A stretch of 34,930 nt of DNA from Ilumatobacteraceae bacterium (GTDB lineage: Bacteria > Actinomycetota > Acidimicrobiia > Acidimicrobiales > Ilumatobacteraceae). Positions within the stretch are counted from its first letter, which is position 1, and every line of letters starts with the position of its first letter. A model generated the notes under the pieces. It ran no database searches. It saw nothing but the letters and a program-made list of their open reading frames with translations, and was not told the origin of the DNA. The stretch covers positions 1-34,930 of the forward strand of contig JAJTFJ010000014.1 of NCBI GenBank assembly GCA_021298435.1, read 5' to 3'. Shown here piece by piece: positions 1-9,819 of this stretch. The position numbers were made by a program, and so were the translations under genes.

Positions 1-1
1 C

Positions 2-1549
2 GGTGCCGGCAAAACAATGCTTGTCGAGGCGATCAACTTGGTGTGTGGACGTCGCGCAGAAACATCGGTCATTCGAGATGGTGCCGACGAAGCCCATGTT
101 GAGGCACGCTTCGTGCGTGTGGGTGCTGATGGTGAAGAAGAAGAGATAATTCTCGGCCGCACCATCCATCGTGAGGGTCGCAGTCGTGCGTACATCAATG
201 GTCGTATGGCCACAGTGACGTCTCTCGCCGAATATGGCGATGAGTTGGTGGACATTCACGGTCAACACGCTCACCAGCGTCTCCTGACTGCTGCTGTGCA
301 GCGCCAATCACTCGACTCATTCGCATCTATTGATCTGAGCGCACTCCGTGAAGCTCGCGAATCGGTCACTCAGATTGATGCGATGTTGGCTGCTCTCGGC
401 GGAGATGAGAAGTCTCGGGCTCGAGAACTAGATCTTCTTGCATTTCAATGTGACGAGATCGAATCTGTTGCAATTACCAGCCCGAATGAAGACAGTGAAC
501 TCTCTCAAGAGGAAGATCTCTTGGCTGATGTGGTTCGGCACCAAGAATCCTTGTGGAAGTCAACCGCACTGTTATCTGATGATGGGGCTGCTCTTGAAAA
601 GCTGGGTGAGGCAATTCGAGTGCTCGGTCATGTCTCTTCAATGTCTGCCACCTCGCAGCGGCTGCAAGATCTTCTTGCTGAGGTAGAAGATGTTGCTCAC
701 ATCTTGCGAGCTGCGGCTGAGTCAACCGAAGAGAACCCAGAGCGTTTGGAATTCATTCGTCTTCGTCGCCAAGCGCTCCGTGATCTGATGCGAAAGTATG
801 GCGACTCGTTGCAGGACGTCATGTCTTTCGGCCTTGAAGCTCGCGAGCGTTTGGATGAACTCACGGGCTATGCCGAACGTGTCCAAGAACTAGAGAGCGC
901 CAAGAAGAAGGCGCTGGCAGAGCTGAGAATTGCCCAATTGCGTGTGGGCGACCAACGACGCGCTGCTGCTCCTGCGCTCGGTGCCGCTGTACAAGATCGT
1001 TTACGCCAGTTGGCGATGCCGAACGCCACTGTTCAAGTGTCGGTCGGTGCTCCAGAGTCTGACCCAGCAGGTGAATCAGTTGTCTTTATGTTGGCAGCGA
1101 ACCCAGGAAGTGCACCTCAGCCGCTTACAAAGGTTGCAAGCGGCGGCGAACTTGCTCGAGTGATGCTGTCATTGCGTCTGGTCCTGACAGGTGACCCGGC
1201 CACCATGGTGTTTGACGAAGTTGATGCGGGCATTGGTGGTGCGGCGGCTGTTGCAGTCGCATCAGCATTGCGTGAACTTGGTCAGGGTCATCAAGTCTTT
1301 GCGGTCACCCATTTGGCTCAGGTGGGCGCATCTGCACATCAGCAAATTTCTGTGTCAAAAACAGTGAAGTCGAACCGCACCTATGGGTCAGCCATTGCTG
1401 TTAAGGAAGAAGACAGGGCTGCAGAAATCGCTCGCATGCTGTCGGGCGGGGTGGCAGATGAGTCAGCCATTGCCCATGCACGAGACCTTCTGTCATCGCT
1501 CGGTACGGATACTGGCGTTGTAAAGAAGGGTAAAGGCAAATCCCGGTAG
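2..1549 (+). CDS. recN: DNA repair ATPase RecN (5' end cut by window)
   Basis: RecN is an SMC-like ATPase that acts at DNA double-strand breaks during recombinational repair. The reading frame is open from base 2, where the codons give GAGKT, the end of the Walker A loop. The first in-frame ATG at 17 is therefore internal and the true start lies upstream of the window. Visible family marks are the DIHGQH block soon after the N-terminal ATPase half, a long helical coiled-coil middle, an SGGE signature, a Walker B with FDEVDAGIGG, and a THLAQV switch histidine near the C-terminus. Only a few dozen N-terminal residues are missing compared with the usual 550-590. The C-terminus is Lys/Gly-rich. 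It is followed by pyrG 73 bases downstream, the same neighbourhood as in mycobacteria. Confidence 0.96.
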   Translation, partial: GAGKTMLVEAINLVCGRRAETSVIRDGADEAHVEARFVRVGADGEEEEIILGRTIHREGRSRAYINGRMATVTSLAEYGDELVDIHGQHAHQRLLTAAVQRQSLDSFASIDLSALREARESVTQIDAMLAALGGDEKSRARELDLLAFQCDEIESVAITSPNEDSELSQEEDLLADVVRHQESLWKSTALLSDDGAALEKLGEAIRVLGHVSSMSATSQRLQDLLAEVEDVAHILRAAAESTEENPERLEFIRLRRQALRDLMRKYGDSLQDVMSFGLEARERLDELTGYAERVQELESAKKKALAELRIAQLRVGDQRRAAAPALGAAVQDRLRQLAMPNATVQVSVGAPESDPAGESVVFMLAANPGSAPQPLTKVASGGELARVMLSLRLVLTGDPATMVFDEVDAGIGGAAAVAVASALRELGQGHQVFAVTHLAQVGASAHQQISVSKTVKSNRTYGSAIAVKEEDRAAEIARMLSGGVADESAIAHARDLLSSLGTDTGVVKKGKGKSR

Positions 1550-1586
1550 GGGATTCTCGGCTGGTCTCTCGTATCGGTTATGATGA

Positions 1587-3260
<1,674 letters not shown>

Positions 3261-3266
3261 GTCATT

Positions 3267-3836
3267 ATGAAGAATGAGCCGATCCAGAATCGGTTTGTGA
3301 CGACTGAAACACAAGTAGTCCATTCGTGGGCCATGTTCCGTTTGTTGCGTCGTTTAGTGAAAGATCCTCAAGGGGAGACCTTTGAACGAACCTATGTCAG
3401 TACTCCTGGAGCTGTTGCCACCGTGGCAGTCACGAGTGACGGCGACGTTGTGCTCGTGTCGCAGTATCGGGCCAGCTTCGATGCATTTGTTCTCGAAATT
3501 CCCGCCGGCATGCGAGATATTGAAGGTGAAGACCCGTCGGTGACGGCTGTACGTGAGCTACGTGAAGAGACAGGTTTTGACGCTCGCTCCGTAGAACTTT
3601 TGGGTGAGTGCCTGTCGTCTCCTGGAGTGACGGATTCATCCGTCATTGTGTATCTCGCAGAAGACTTGACGGCTGGTGAGTTCCAGCCGCATGGTCCTGA
3701 AGAAGAAGCAATGCTGACAATGCTTGTTCCCTTTTCCGAGGCATTGAAGATGATTGAAGATGGTCGTTTGACTGATGCCAAGTCCGCGTATGGAATTCTT
3801 CTCGCAGCACATCGTCACCCTCGTTTAGTGAGATAG
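3267..3836 (+). CDS. Nudix hydrolase, ADP-ribose pyrophosphatase type
   Basis: This is probably a cytoplasmic ADP-ribose pyrophosphatase, which splits ADP-ribose into AMP and ribose-5-phosphate. At 189 residues it has an N-terminal strand-rich part and a Nudix box at about 81-103. The box has PAG, then Glu88, then the RELREETG core (96-103). It has one extra residue between the box Gly and the first Glu compared with the textbook spacing, which I recall also for actinobacterial ADPRases such as the pyrG-linked mycobacterial one. Its place between pyrG and xerD matches mycobacterial gene order and supports the assignment. There is no clear Shine-Dalgarno, and translation is probably coupled to pyrG. 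Substrate choice within the ADPRase group cannot be read from the sequence. Confidence 0.9.
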   Translation: MKNEPIQNRFVTTETQVVHSWAMFRLLRRLVKDPQGETFERTYVSTPGAVATVAVTSDGDVVLVSQYRASFDAFVLEIPAGMRDIEGEDPSVTAVRELREETGFDARSVELLGECLSSPGVTDSSVIVYLAEDLTAGEFQPHGPEEEAMLTMLVPFSEALKMIEDGRLTDAKSAYGILLAAHRHPRLVR

Positions 3837-3842
3837 TGGGGC

Positions 3843-4769
3843 GTGGCTGTTCCCGACCCGCTTTCGAAAGATGCTGAGTCTTTTCTTTTGTGGCTGACCG
3901 TGGAAAGAGGGCGTGCATCAAACACAGTTGCGTCGTACCGGCGTGATCTCCGAAAATACGAAGATTTTCTCCAGCAGAGGGATTCTTCGGCTAGGGAAGC
4001 AACGGAGAGTGATGTTGAATCGTTCGTTCGTTCACTGCAAGCTCAGGGTGAGGCAATTGCAAGTACTGCGCGCCGCCTAGCTGCTGTGCGAATGTTGCAT
4101 TCGTACCTTGTGGCAGAGGACGTACGTACAGATAATCCTTCAGCACGAATTGAAGGTGTCCGTGTTCCGACGGGTGTGCCGAAACCACTCTCGCTTCCTG
4201 AAGTTGAATCTCTTCTGTCTTCAGTGGTCGGCGAGGATTCCCTCGCCCTGAGGGACCGAGCGTTGTTGGAGTTCCTGTATGCGACTGGCGCACGAATTTC
4301 TGAAGCGTGCGATCTAAACCTTGATGATCTTGATTTGAACTCCCGAGTAGTTCGCCTCTTTGGGAAGGGTTCAAAGGAAAGGGTCGTACCATTTGGTCGC
4401 ACGGCGGAGACTCATTTGCGAACGTATCTTTCTGTGGGTGGGCGTGAAGTCCTGGTACCCGAATATTGGGCGAAGCAGGGCGACCGCGATGCAGTGTTCC
4501 TCACGAATAGAGGTCGTCGTCTGAATCGACAGAAGGCCTGGAACATCGTTCGAGATGCGGGTGTCGCTTCAGGTATCGCACAAGAGTTATCGCCACACGT
4601 CTTGCGTCACTCGTGTGCCACTCACATGCTGGAACATGGTGCGGATTTGCGTATTGTTCAAGAGATGTTGGGCCACGCCACAATTTCAACAACGCAGATC
4701 TATACAAAGATCTCACAAGAACGTTTGATGAACGTGTATCGCGATGCTCATCCGAGAGCGAGAGGCTGA
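3843..4769 (+). CDS. xerD: Tyrosine recombinase XerD
   Basis: This site-specific recombinase normally works with XerC at dif to resolve chromosome dimers. The 308-residue protein has an N-terminal SAM-like DNA-binding domain (about 10-95) and a C-terminal catalytic domain (about 110-300). All catalytic residues are present: Arg151, Lys175, His252, Arg255, His278 and nucleophile Tyr287. The start is GTG, six bases after the Nudix stop codon. The position between the Nudix gene and the scp genes fits the chromosomal XerD of actinobacteria rather than a phage integrase, and no attachment site or phage gene lies nearby. The stop TGA shares its last base with the ATG of the next gene. Confidence 0.94.
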   Translation: MAVPDPLSKDAESFLLWLTVERGRASNTVASYRRDLRKYEDFLQQRDSSAREATESDVESFVRSLQAQGEAIASTARRLAAVRMLHSYLVAEDVRTDNPSARIEGVRVPTGVPKPLSLPEVESLLSSVVGEDSLALRDRALLEFLYATGARISEACDLNLDDLDLNSRVVRLFGKGSKERVVPFGRTAETHLRTYLSVGGREVLVPEYWAKQGDRDAVFLTNRGRRLNRQKAWNIVRDAGVASGIAQELSPHVLRHSCATHMLEHGADLRIVQEMLGHATISTTQIYTKISQERLMNVYRDAHPRARG

Positions 4770-5212
4770 TGAAGAAGCTGTGGCACTTGGTGAAGAGGGC
4801 AGTGACCTCGTTCTCCAATGATCCTCTTTCGGGGGAAGACGTTGAGCGTGTGGAGAGATTGCTACTGCTTCCTGAGTTTGAACTGTGGTGGTCAATGCAA
4901 CCGCGTGATCAGCGTCACTCTTTGCAGGTGTATGAGCGATTCATGCGTTTCTATCCTCCAGCCAAACGCACGGAACAGGCTGCAGCGTTATTGCATGACA
5001 TTGGCAAGACAGTTTCAGGCCTTGGTTGGTTCATGCGAATCATCGCAACGTTGGTGGGTTCACGTGGGATCAGATTTACGATGTATCACGATCATGAAAA
5101 GCTTGGTGCTCAGATGTTGCAGGGCAAGAGTGATCAACGCACGATCGATCTTGTTGGCGGAACCATTGATGACGTTGTGATAGTCGCTTTACGAAATGCA
5201 GACAACATTTAG
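4769..5212 (+). CDS. HD-domain protein
   Basis: This is a 147-residue predicted metal-dependent phosphohydrolase of the HD superfamily. Its substrate is unknown. The motif residues are visible: His50, the HD pair His76-Asp77 in LLHDIGK, His107/His109 in the YHDHE stretch and a late Asp145 in NADN, which together fit an HD metal site. An upstream in-frame extension exists inside xerD, but the ATG at 4769 overlaps the xerD stop by one base and gives a sensible N-terminus, so I chose that start. The overlap implies translational coupling to xerD. The protein ends soon after the last expected metal ligand, so it is a minimal domain with no partner domain. Confidence 0.82.
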   Translation: MKKLWHLVKRAVTSFSNDPLSGEDVERVERLLLLPEFELWWSMQPRDQRHSLQVYERFMRFYPPAKRTEQAAALLHDIGKTVSGLGWFMRIIATLVGSRGIRFTMYHDHEKLGAQMLQGKSDQRTIDLVGGTIDDVVIVALRNADNI

Positions 5213-5233
5213 AGTTCATGGCACAGTAGAGAA

Positions 5234-6481
5234 ATGAAGAAGCCAATACTGCTCTTGGTACTTGTCTCCTTGTTGGCCTCTTGTCAGGTCGGTTCAGAGA
5301 CAACGTTGCGAAAGTCTGCTCAAGTTGCAGAAGCGAAGAGCACAGCGGATACTCACACGTGTGATCTCCCAGAAAGAAACTCTAAGACGGGAGGATATTT
5401 CATTTATGAATCATCTGAAGCACAGAAAGCAGTAAGCATTCTTGAAATCAATGGTGTTCGTGGTTGGCGATTGCCAAGTGGTTGGGAATTTCTTAGGTCA
5501 TGTGAATCTCAAGTTCGGTGCAGGGGTTCGGACTATCCCACGACCATTGCAGAAGAAATGGCCTCGGGTGACTCTGATCTTCCTCTCCAACTTAAGATGG
5601 AGGGCGAGGTGGCCGCACGCTCAAGTTTTTGGTGGTGGACACGTAACTCCATGCCTGATGGCACTACAGCTGCAGTGATTTCACCCAATTTTCGGCGCTC
5701 ATTTGCATCACATGGCGAGAAGTTTCGAGTGCGTCCAATTCGAACAGTGAGAGAAGGGAAGCATTGGATAAACCCGGATTGGAGGACTGATGTTCGTGAG
5801 ATCACGAATATGACGTGTTACCAGTCGGTGGGAGACGATGCGAAAAGCTCATGGAGGGAGACTTGCTCAAAGTTTTTGCCCTGTGGCAATTGGGCAATCA
5901 GAAGCTGTATTGCAGCTGTTTCTTCTGTGAAGAAATCTTCTCTGGGAGATATCTCTGTTGTCCTTAATGATGAGACTATTGATACCTATCTTTTTGATCA
6001 AGATTCTGTATGGAACAAAATTCAGACTCAGTCAGTTCCATGGTTATTAGATCCAGAGCGCGTTGAAGGTGCAACAACCGAAATTGCCTTAGTGGACATC
6101 ACCTTTGACAATGAACCGGAACTTGTGATCCGTCGCGGTGCAGCCAATTTTTATACGGCCGCCGACAGCATGGATCTAGTTGCGTTTCGCTGGGATTCGA
6201 GTGAGGGCAGATGGACACGGCTTTTCTTTCCGACACCTTCCGATCCAGAGTGGGTTTCCTACACGTCCAATGGGAAAAATCGACATCTTCGGTGGGGTGC
6301 AGTCGTAAATGGAGAAGTGCTGGAAGAAGTTGGCTATCGGCGATTCGGTGGACACGTTGATGACAGGGCTTACCGCTATCGATGGGTTGACGGATCTTTC
6401 AAGTTGGTCGATGAAAGGATTTTTGCGCCAGCTTGTTACACCATCGTTGGGACAGTCAGTGGATTCTGCTACGGCGGTTGA
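5234..6481 (+). CDS. Predicted lipoprotein of unknown function
   Basis: I do not recognise this 415-residue protein as a named family. It starts with a lipoprotein signal: two Lys, a hydrophobic stretch and a lipobox LLASC with Cys17 as the lipidation site, so it should be anchored on the outer face of the membrane. The mature N-terminal half (about 40-170) is rich in Trp, Cys and Gly and contains a GWRLPSGWE motif resembling DUF1566/Lcl-type domains. The C-terminal half has a DITFDNEPELVI motif like those in FG-GAP/VCBS-type beta-propeller repeats, followed by a Tyr/Arg/Trp-rich tail. It follows the HD gene by 21 bases and converges on trpS with two bases between the stop codons. No function is claimed. 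Confidence 0.75.
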   Translation: MKKPILLLVLVSLLASCQVGSETTLRKSAQVAEAKSTADTHTCDLPERNSKTGGYFIYESSEAQKAVSILEINGVRGWRLPSGWEFLRSCESQVRCRGSDYPTTIAEEMASGDSDLPLQLKMEGEVAARSSFWWWTRNSMPDGTTAAVISPNFRRSFASHGEKFRVRPIRTVREGKHWINPDWRTDVREITNMTCYQSVGDDAKSSWRETCSKFLPCGNWAIRSCIAAVSSVKKSSLGDISVVLNDETIDTYLFDQDSVWNKIQTQSVPWLLDPERVEGATTEIALVDITFDNEPELVIRRGAANFYTAADSMDLVAFRWDSSEGRWTRLFFPTPSDPEWVSYTSNGKNRHLRWGAVVNGEVLEEVGYRRFGGHVDDRAYRYRWVDGSFKLVDERIFAPACYTIVGTVSGFCYGG

Positions 6482-6483
6482 AC

Positions 6484-7473
6484 TTAGATGCGTGGCATGA
6501 GACCGATGGCGCGATGCGCACGGTCAAGCGTTTGTGCTGCAACTTCGCGCGCACGCTGATTACCAATCTTGATGAGACGAGCAAGTTCTCCCTTGTCGCT
6601 CATGAGTTCGTGGTACCGCGACCGAATCGGATCAACTAGAGCGATGACTGCATCACCAGTGTCTTTCTTCAGCGGTCCGTACTGGCTGTAGCTTTCCGCC
6701 AACTGCTCTGCTGGTGTGTCAGTTGCAGCGGAGAGAATGTCGAGAAGATTGGAGACTCCGGGCTTGTTCGCCCGATCGTAGGCAACAACACCATCGGAGT
6801 CGGTCACCGCGCGCTTGAACTTCTTCTCGATGACAGAGTTGTCGTCAAGCAAGTACACAATGCCGTTCTCTGTTTCTGCAGACTTCGACATCTTTGACGT
6901 GGGGTCCTGAAGATCCATTACGCGTGCACCAGCCTTCGGATGCACTGCCTTCGGGAGAACAAATGTGTCTCCGAAGCGATGGTTGAATCGAATTGCAATA
7001 TCTCGTGTGATCTCGATGTGTTGACGTTGGTCCTCGCCCACGGGAACTTCATTGGCGTCGTACAACAAGATGTCTGCTGCTTGGAGTGCCGGGTAGGTAA
7101 ACAATCCAGCGGAGATGAAATCACCCTCACGCTTTGCAGACTTATCTTTGAACTGAGTCATTCGACTGAGTTCGCCGAAGGAAACTGTGCATTCCATGAT
7201 CCATGCAAGTTCGGTGTGTTCATGGATGTGGCTTTGCACGAATACTGTTGCCACTTCGGGATCAAGCCCGACGGCAAAGAGCATCGCGGCTAGTTCCACC
7301 GTTGATTGACCCAGAATGCCTGGTTGCTCTGTGATCGTGAGTGCGTGGAGGTCGACAATGCCGTGGAAGACGTCTGCATCGTGTTGGCCTGATACCCAAT
7401 TGACCAATGCCCCCAAATGGTTGCCAAGATGGACAGAACCAGTGGGTTGGATACAGGAAAGCACTCGGGACAC
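6484..7473 (-). CDS. trpS: Tryptophanyl-tRNA synthetase
   Basis: This cytoplasmic class I aminoacyl-tRNA synthetase charges tRNA-Trp with tryptophan. The 329-residue length is typical of bacterial TrpS. The HIGH-type signature is HLGN at residues 15-18 and the KMSKS loop is intact at 194-198. The GDFISAGLFTYP and VGEDQRQH blocks are also characteristic. The start is GTG at 7473, supported by a TANNNT box exactly 6 bases upstream, so the mRNA is probably leaderless. The gene is transcribed away from scpA and is the only minus-strand gene in the housekeeping block before aroA. Its 3' end nearly abuts that of the lipoprotein gene, and no terminator is visible between them. Confidence 0.97.
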   Translation of the reverse strand: MSRVLSCIQPTGSVHLGNHLGALVNWVSGQHDADVFHGIVDLHALTITEQPGILGQSTVELAAMLFAVGLDPEVATVFVQSHIHEHTELAWIMECTVSFGELSRMTQFKDKSAKREGDFISAGLFTYPALQAADILLYDANEVPVGEDQRQHIEITRDIAIRFNHRFGDTFVLPKAVHPKAGARVMDLQDPTSKMSKSAETENGIVYLLDDNSVIEKKFKRAVTDSDGVVAYDRANKPGVSNLLDILSAATDTPAEQLAESYSQYGPLKKDTGDAVIALVDPIRSRYHELMSDKGELARLIKIGNQRAREVAAQTLDRAHRAIGLMPRI

Positions 7474-7479
7474 GCTGAA

Positions 7480-7485
7480 ACGCTA
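7480..7485 (-). promoter_or_regulatory. Candidate -10 box for leaderless trpS mRNA
   Basis: On the minus strand this reads TAGCGT, followed by 6 bases and the GTG start of trpS. With the usual 6-7 base gap from -10 to the transcription start, the mRNA would begin at or next to the start codon. No -35 element is clear. The call rests on the same arrangement recurring at other genes in this window. Confidence 0.55.
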
Positions 7486-7540
7486 GTGCCTGAAGCCCAC
7501 AGGGGCATGGTTGGTTTATCGGTCTTGAAGGCCAGACAAG

Positions 7541-7546
7541 TACGAT
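7541..7546 (+). promoter_or_regulatory. Candidate -10 box for leaderless scpA mRNA
   Basis: TACGAT followed by 6 bases and the GTG start of scpA. There is no Shine-Dalgarno in front of the GTG, which agrees with a leaderless transcript. It lies in the 79-base divergent gap shared with trpS. Confidence 0.55.
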
Positions 7547-7552
7547 TGACCC

Positions 7553-8329
7553 GTGGCAATCGAAGTGGCAACCCCGGTCTATGAAGGGCCCTTCGACCTC
7601 CTTCTTCACCTGATTATGCGTGAAGAGGTGGATATCCACGAGATCAGTCTTTCCACCATTGTGGATGCCTATTTGGCAGAGCTCGTCAAGATGACACAAC
7701 TTGACCTAGAGATTGCAACAGAGTTTCTTTTGATTGCCGCAACCTTGATTGAGCTGAAAACCCGCCGTCTCTTGCCTGGCAAGGAAACAGTGGATCTCGA
7801 TGAGGAATTGGCTCTGTGGGAAGAGCGCGACTTGTTGCTTGCGCGGCTCTTGGAAGCCAAAACCTTCAAGGATGTTGCAAAAGTGCTCGCTGTCTTCGTT
7901 GATGATGCGGATCGCGTGTATGCCCGTGTCGTTGGCGTTGACGAACGTTTCTCCGATGTCATGCCTGATCTTCTCGAAGGCATGACAATAGAGAAACTTC
8001 AGATGGGTTTCATTCGTGCAATCACGCCACGTCCTCGTGACGAAGTGAATCTCTTCCACGTCTCACCGATTCGTTTCACTGTTGCAGAGGCTGTTGAAGA
8101 ATTGATGGATGAACTGCCGCGCATGGTGCGTACTTCATTCCGTTCGTTAACGACCGGACTCGTTGAGCGTCTTGAAGTTGTCGTTCGTTTCCTTGCCTTG
8201 CTGGAGATGTACAAGCAGGGCTATATCGAGATCGACCAGATCGACCGTTTTGGCGACATTGTTGTTGAGTGGACAGGTATCGGACCAGGTGACTCTGGTC
8301 CTCTTGAGATTGATTTGTACGAGGGATAA
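7553..8329 (+). CDS. scpA: Segregation and condensation protein A
   Basis: ScpA is the kleisin subunit that bridges the SMC heads, and with ScpB it forms the condensin complex that compacts and segregates the chromosome. The 258-residue protein begins with the family hallmark YEGPFDLLLHLI and the VDIHEI stretch. A helical middle with an acidic Glu/Asp-rich segment follows, and the C-terminus holds a winged-helix region (about 170-245). The GTG start gives only eight residues before the family motif, so it is well placed. It is first in a run scpA-scpB-rluB-tyrA-aroA with very short gaps or overlaps. The neighbouring scpB, five bases downstream, confirms the assignment. Confidence 0.96.
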   Translation: MAIEVATPVYEGPFDLLLHLIMREEVDIHEISLSTIVDAYLAELVKMTQLDLEIATEFLLIAATLIELKTRRLLPGKETVDLDEELALWEERDLLLARLLEAKTFKDVAKVLAVFVDDADRVYARVVGVDERFSDVMPDLLEGMTIEKLQMGFIRAITPRPRDEVNLFHVSPIRFTVAEAVEELMDELPRMVRTSFRSLTTGLVERLEVVVRFLALLEMYKQGYIEIDQIDRFGDIVVEWTGIGPGDSGPLEIDLYEG

Positions 8330-8334
8330 GGAAT

Positions 8335-8994
8335 ATGGAAGTAGAAGTAACGACAGAGGCCGTGCGAGCCGTTGAGGCCATTTTGATGGTGGCTCATGAA
8401 CCTGTTCCTACGGATCTCATTGCACAGTTGGTCGAACTCCCTAGTGCGACTGTTGAAGAGTTATGTGTTCGCCTTGGTGAGACGTATGAAGCAGCAGGTC
8501 ATGGTTTTCAGGTGTCGAAAGTTGCAGGTGGTTGGCGCTTTCAGACCCACCCAGATTTGGCTCCCTATGTTGAGCGATTCATTCTTGACGGGCAACGTGC
8601 GCGCTTGTCGGGTGCTGCATTAGAAACTCTTGCAATCATCGCCTACAAGCAGCCGATCTCTCGCTTGCAGATTGCATCAATTCGTGGTGTTGACCCCGAT
8701 GCGGTCATGCGTACCTTGCACGGTCGTGGGTATATCGCACCTGTCGCAAGAGACAGTGGCCCTGGTCAAGCGGTGATGTGGGGGACAACGCAGCTGTTCC
8801 TCGAGAAATTGGGACTCGCTTCATTGGCTGATATGCCACCGATTGCAACATTCGTTCCTGATGCATCTTTGGTGGAGGCATTGGAAAAGACTCTACGAAT
8901 CGAAGCAGAGCCACTGGCTATCTCTGATGATGGCGATTCAGAATCATCGAATGAGGAATCATCAGACGCACCCGAAAGCACAGAGGCAGAGTAG
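8335..8994 (+). CDS. scpB: Segregation and condensation protein B
   Basis: ScpB is the winged-helix partner of ScpA in the SMC condensin complex. The 219-residue protein has two winged-helix domains (about 5-85 and 90-170). The conserved ETLAIIAYKQPISR stretch and the following RGVD are diagnostic of ScpB. The last 40 residues are an acidic, Ser/Glu-rich tail, which probably is disordered. The ATG at 8335 follows an AAGGAA ribosome site that overlaps the end of scpA. The stop codon directly abuts the GTG of rluB. Confidence 0.96.
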   Translation: MEVEVTTEAVRAVEAILMVAHEPVPTDLIAQLVELPSATVEELCVRLGETYEAAGHGFQVSKVAGGWRFQTHPDLAPYVERFILDGQRARLSGAALETLAIIAYKQPISRLQIASIRGVDPDAVMRTLHGRGYIAPVARDSGPGQAVMWGTTQLFLEKLGLASLADMPPIATFVPDASLVEALEKTLRIEAEPLAISDDGDSESSNEESSDAPESTEAE

Positions 8995-9819
8995 GTGTCG
9001 CGCAACACCCCGCCGGGAGGCGCGGTTCCTGAACCTCCGTTGTGGGAGACCTTGATTCAGAACGCCAAAGATGCCGAAGCAGAAGGCGAGCGCTTGCAAA
9101 AGGTGTTGGCTCGTGTGGGTTTCGGATCACGCAGAATCTGTGAGGACTTGATTGCAGACAGACGTGTCACTGTGAATGGCGAGATTGCTGTTCTTGGTCG
9201 TCGTGTCGATGTGTCAAGAGACGAAGTGTGCGTCGACGGTCATCCTGTGGGTGTTGTGCCGGGGTTGGTCTATTACCTCATGAATAAACCTGAGGGTGTC
9301 GTGACTACCTCTGCAGATACTCACGGACGTCCCACAGTGATTGAGATGGTTCCAGAAGAGCCGCGTGTGTTCTCGGTCGGACGGCTCGATATTGAAACAA
9401 CTGGGCTTCTGATTTTGACGAACGATGGTCAACTCACTCAGCACCTGACGCACCCCAGTCGGGGAGTTGAAAAGGAATACATCGCCGAAGTCGAGTGTGG
9501 TCCTCGCGGTGTCTCCAATGGTGCACTGCGTGAGTTGAGAGAAGGCGTGGAACTAGAAGACGGGTGGACTGCACCAGCTCAAGTTGGTCAACCTGAAGTA
9601 GGTGTGTTGCGCATTGTTATCCACGAAGGCCGTAATCGGCAGGTTCGTCGGATGTGCGAAGCAGTGGGATATCCAGTGATTCGACTGGCCCGTACTCGGA
9701 TCGGTCCCTTGCGCGACACGCGTTTAGCGCCGGGCGAATGGCGTGAGTTAACCCTTGACGAGGTGCGTGCTTTATCTGGGGCAGTCGAAGACATTGACAT
9801 GGATACCATTGAGTCGTGA
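8995..9819 (+). CDS. rluB: Pseudouridine synthase, RluB/RsuA family
   Basis: The enzyme isomerises a uridine in rRNA to pseudouridine. By homology and context the likely target is 23S rRNA, but RsuA-type 16S activity cannot be excluded. The 274-residue protein has a short disordered N-terminus, an S4 RNA-binding domain (about 32-78) and the catalytic domain. Asp132 in the GRLDIETTGLL motif is the catalytic aspartate. The later EGRNRQVRRM block is also typical. The GTG start is immediately after the scpB stop. The scpA-scpB-rluB order is widely conserved in Gram-positive bacteria. The stop overlaps the GTG of tyrA. Confidence 0.92.
   Translation: MSRNTPPGGAVPEPPLWETLIQNAKDAEAEGERLQKVLARVGFGSRRICEDLIADRRVTVNGEIAVLGRRVDVSRDEVCVDGHPVGVVPGLVYYLMNKPEGVVTTSADTHGRPTVIEMVPEEPRVFSVGRLDIETTGLLILTNDGQLTQHLTHPSRGVEKEYIAEVECGPRGVSNGALRELREGVELEDGWTAPAQVGQPEVGVLRIVIHEGRNRQVRRMCEAVGYPVIRLARTRIGPLRDTRLAPGEWRELTLDEVRALSGAVEDIDMDTIES

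Noticed and set aside
1579-1584. TATGAT box before pyrG as a promoter
   Set aside because: It resembles a -10 element, but it lacks a -35 and does not have the leaderless spacing. The evidence was too weak for a separate feature.
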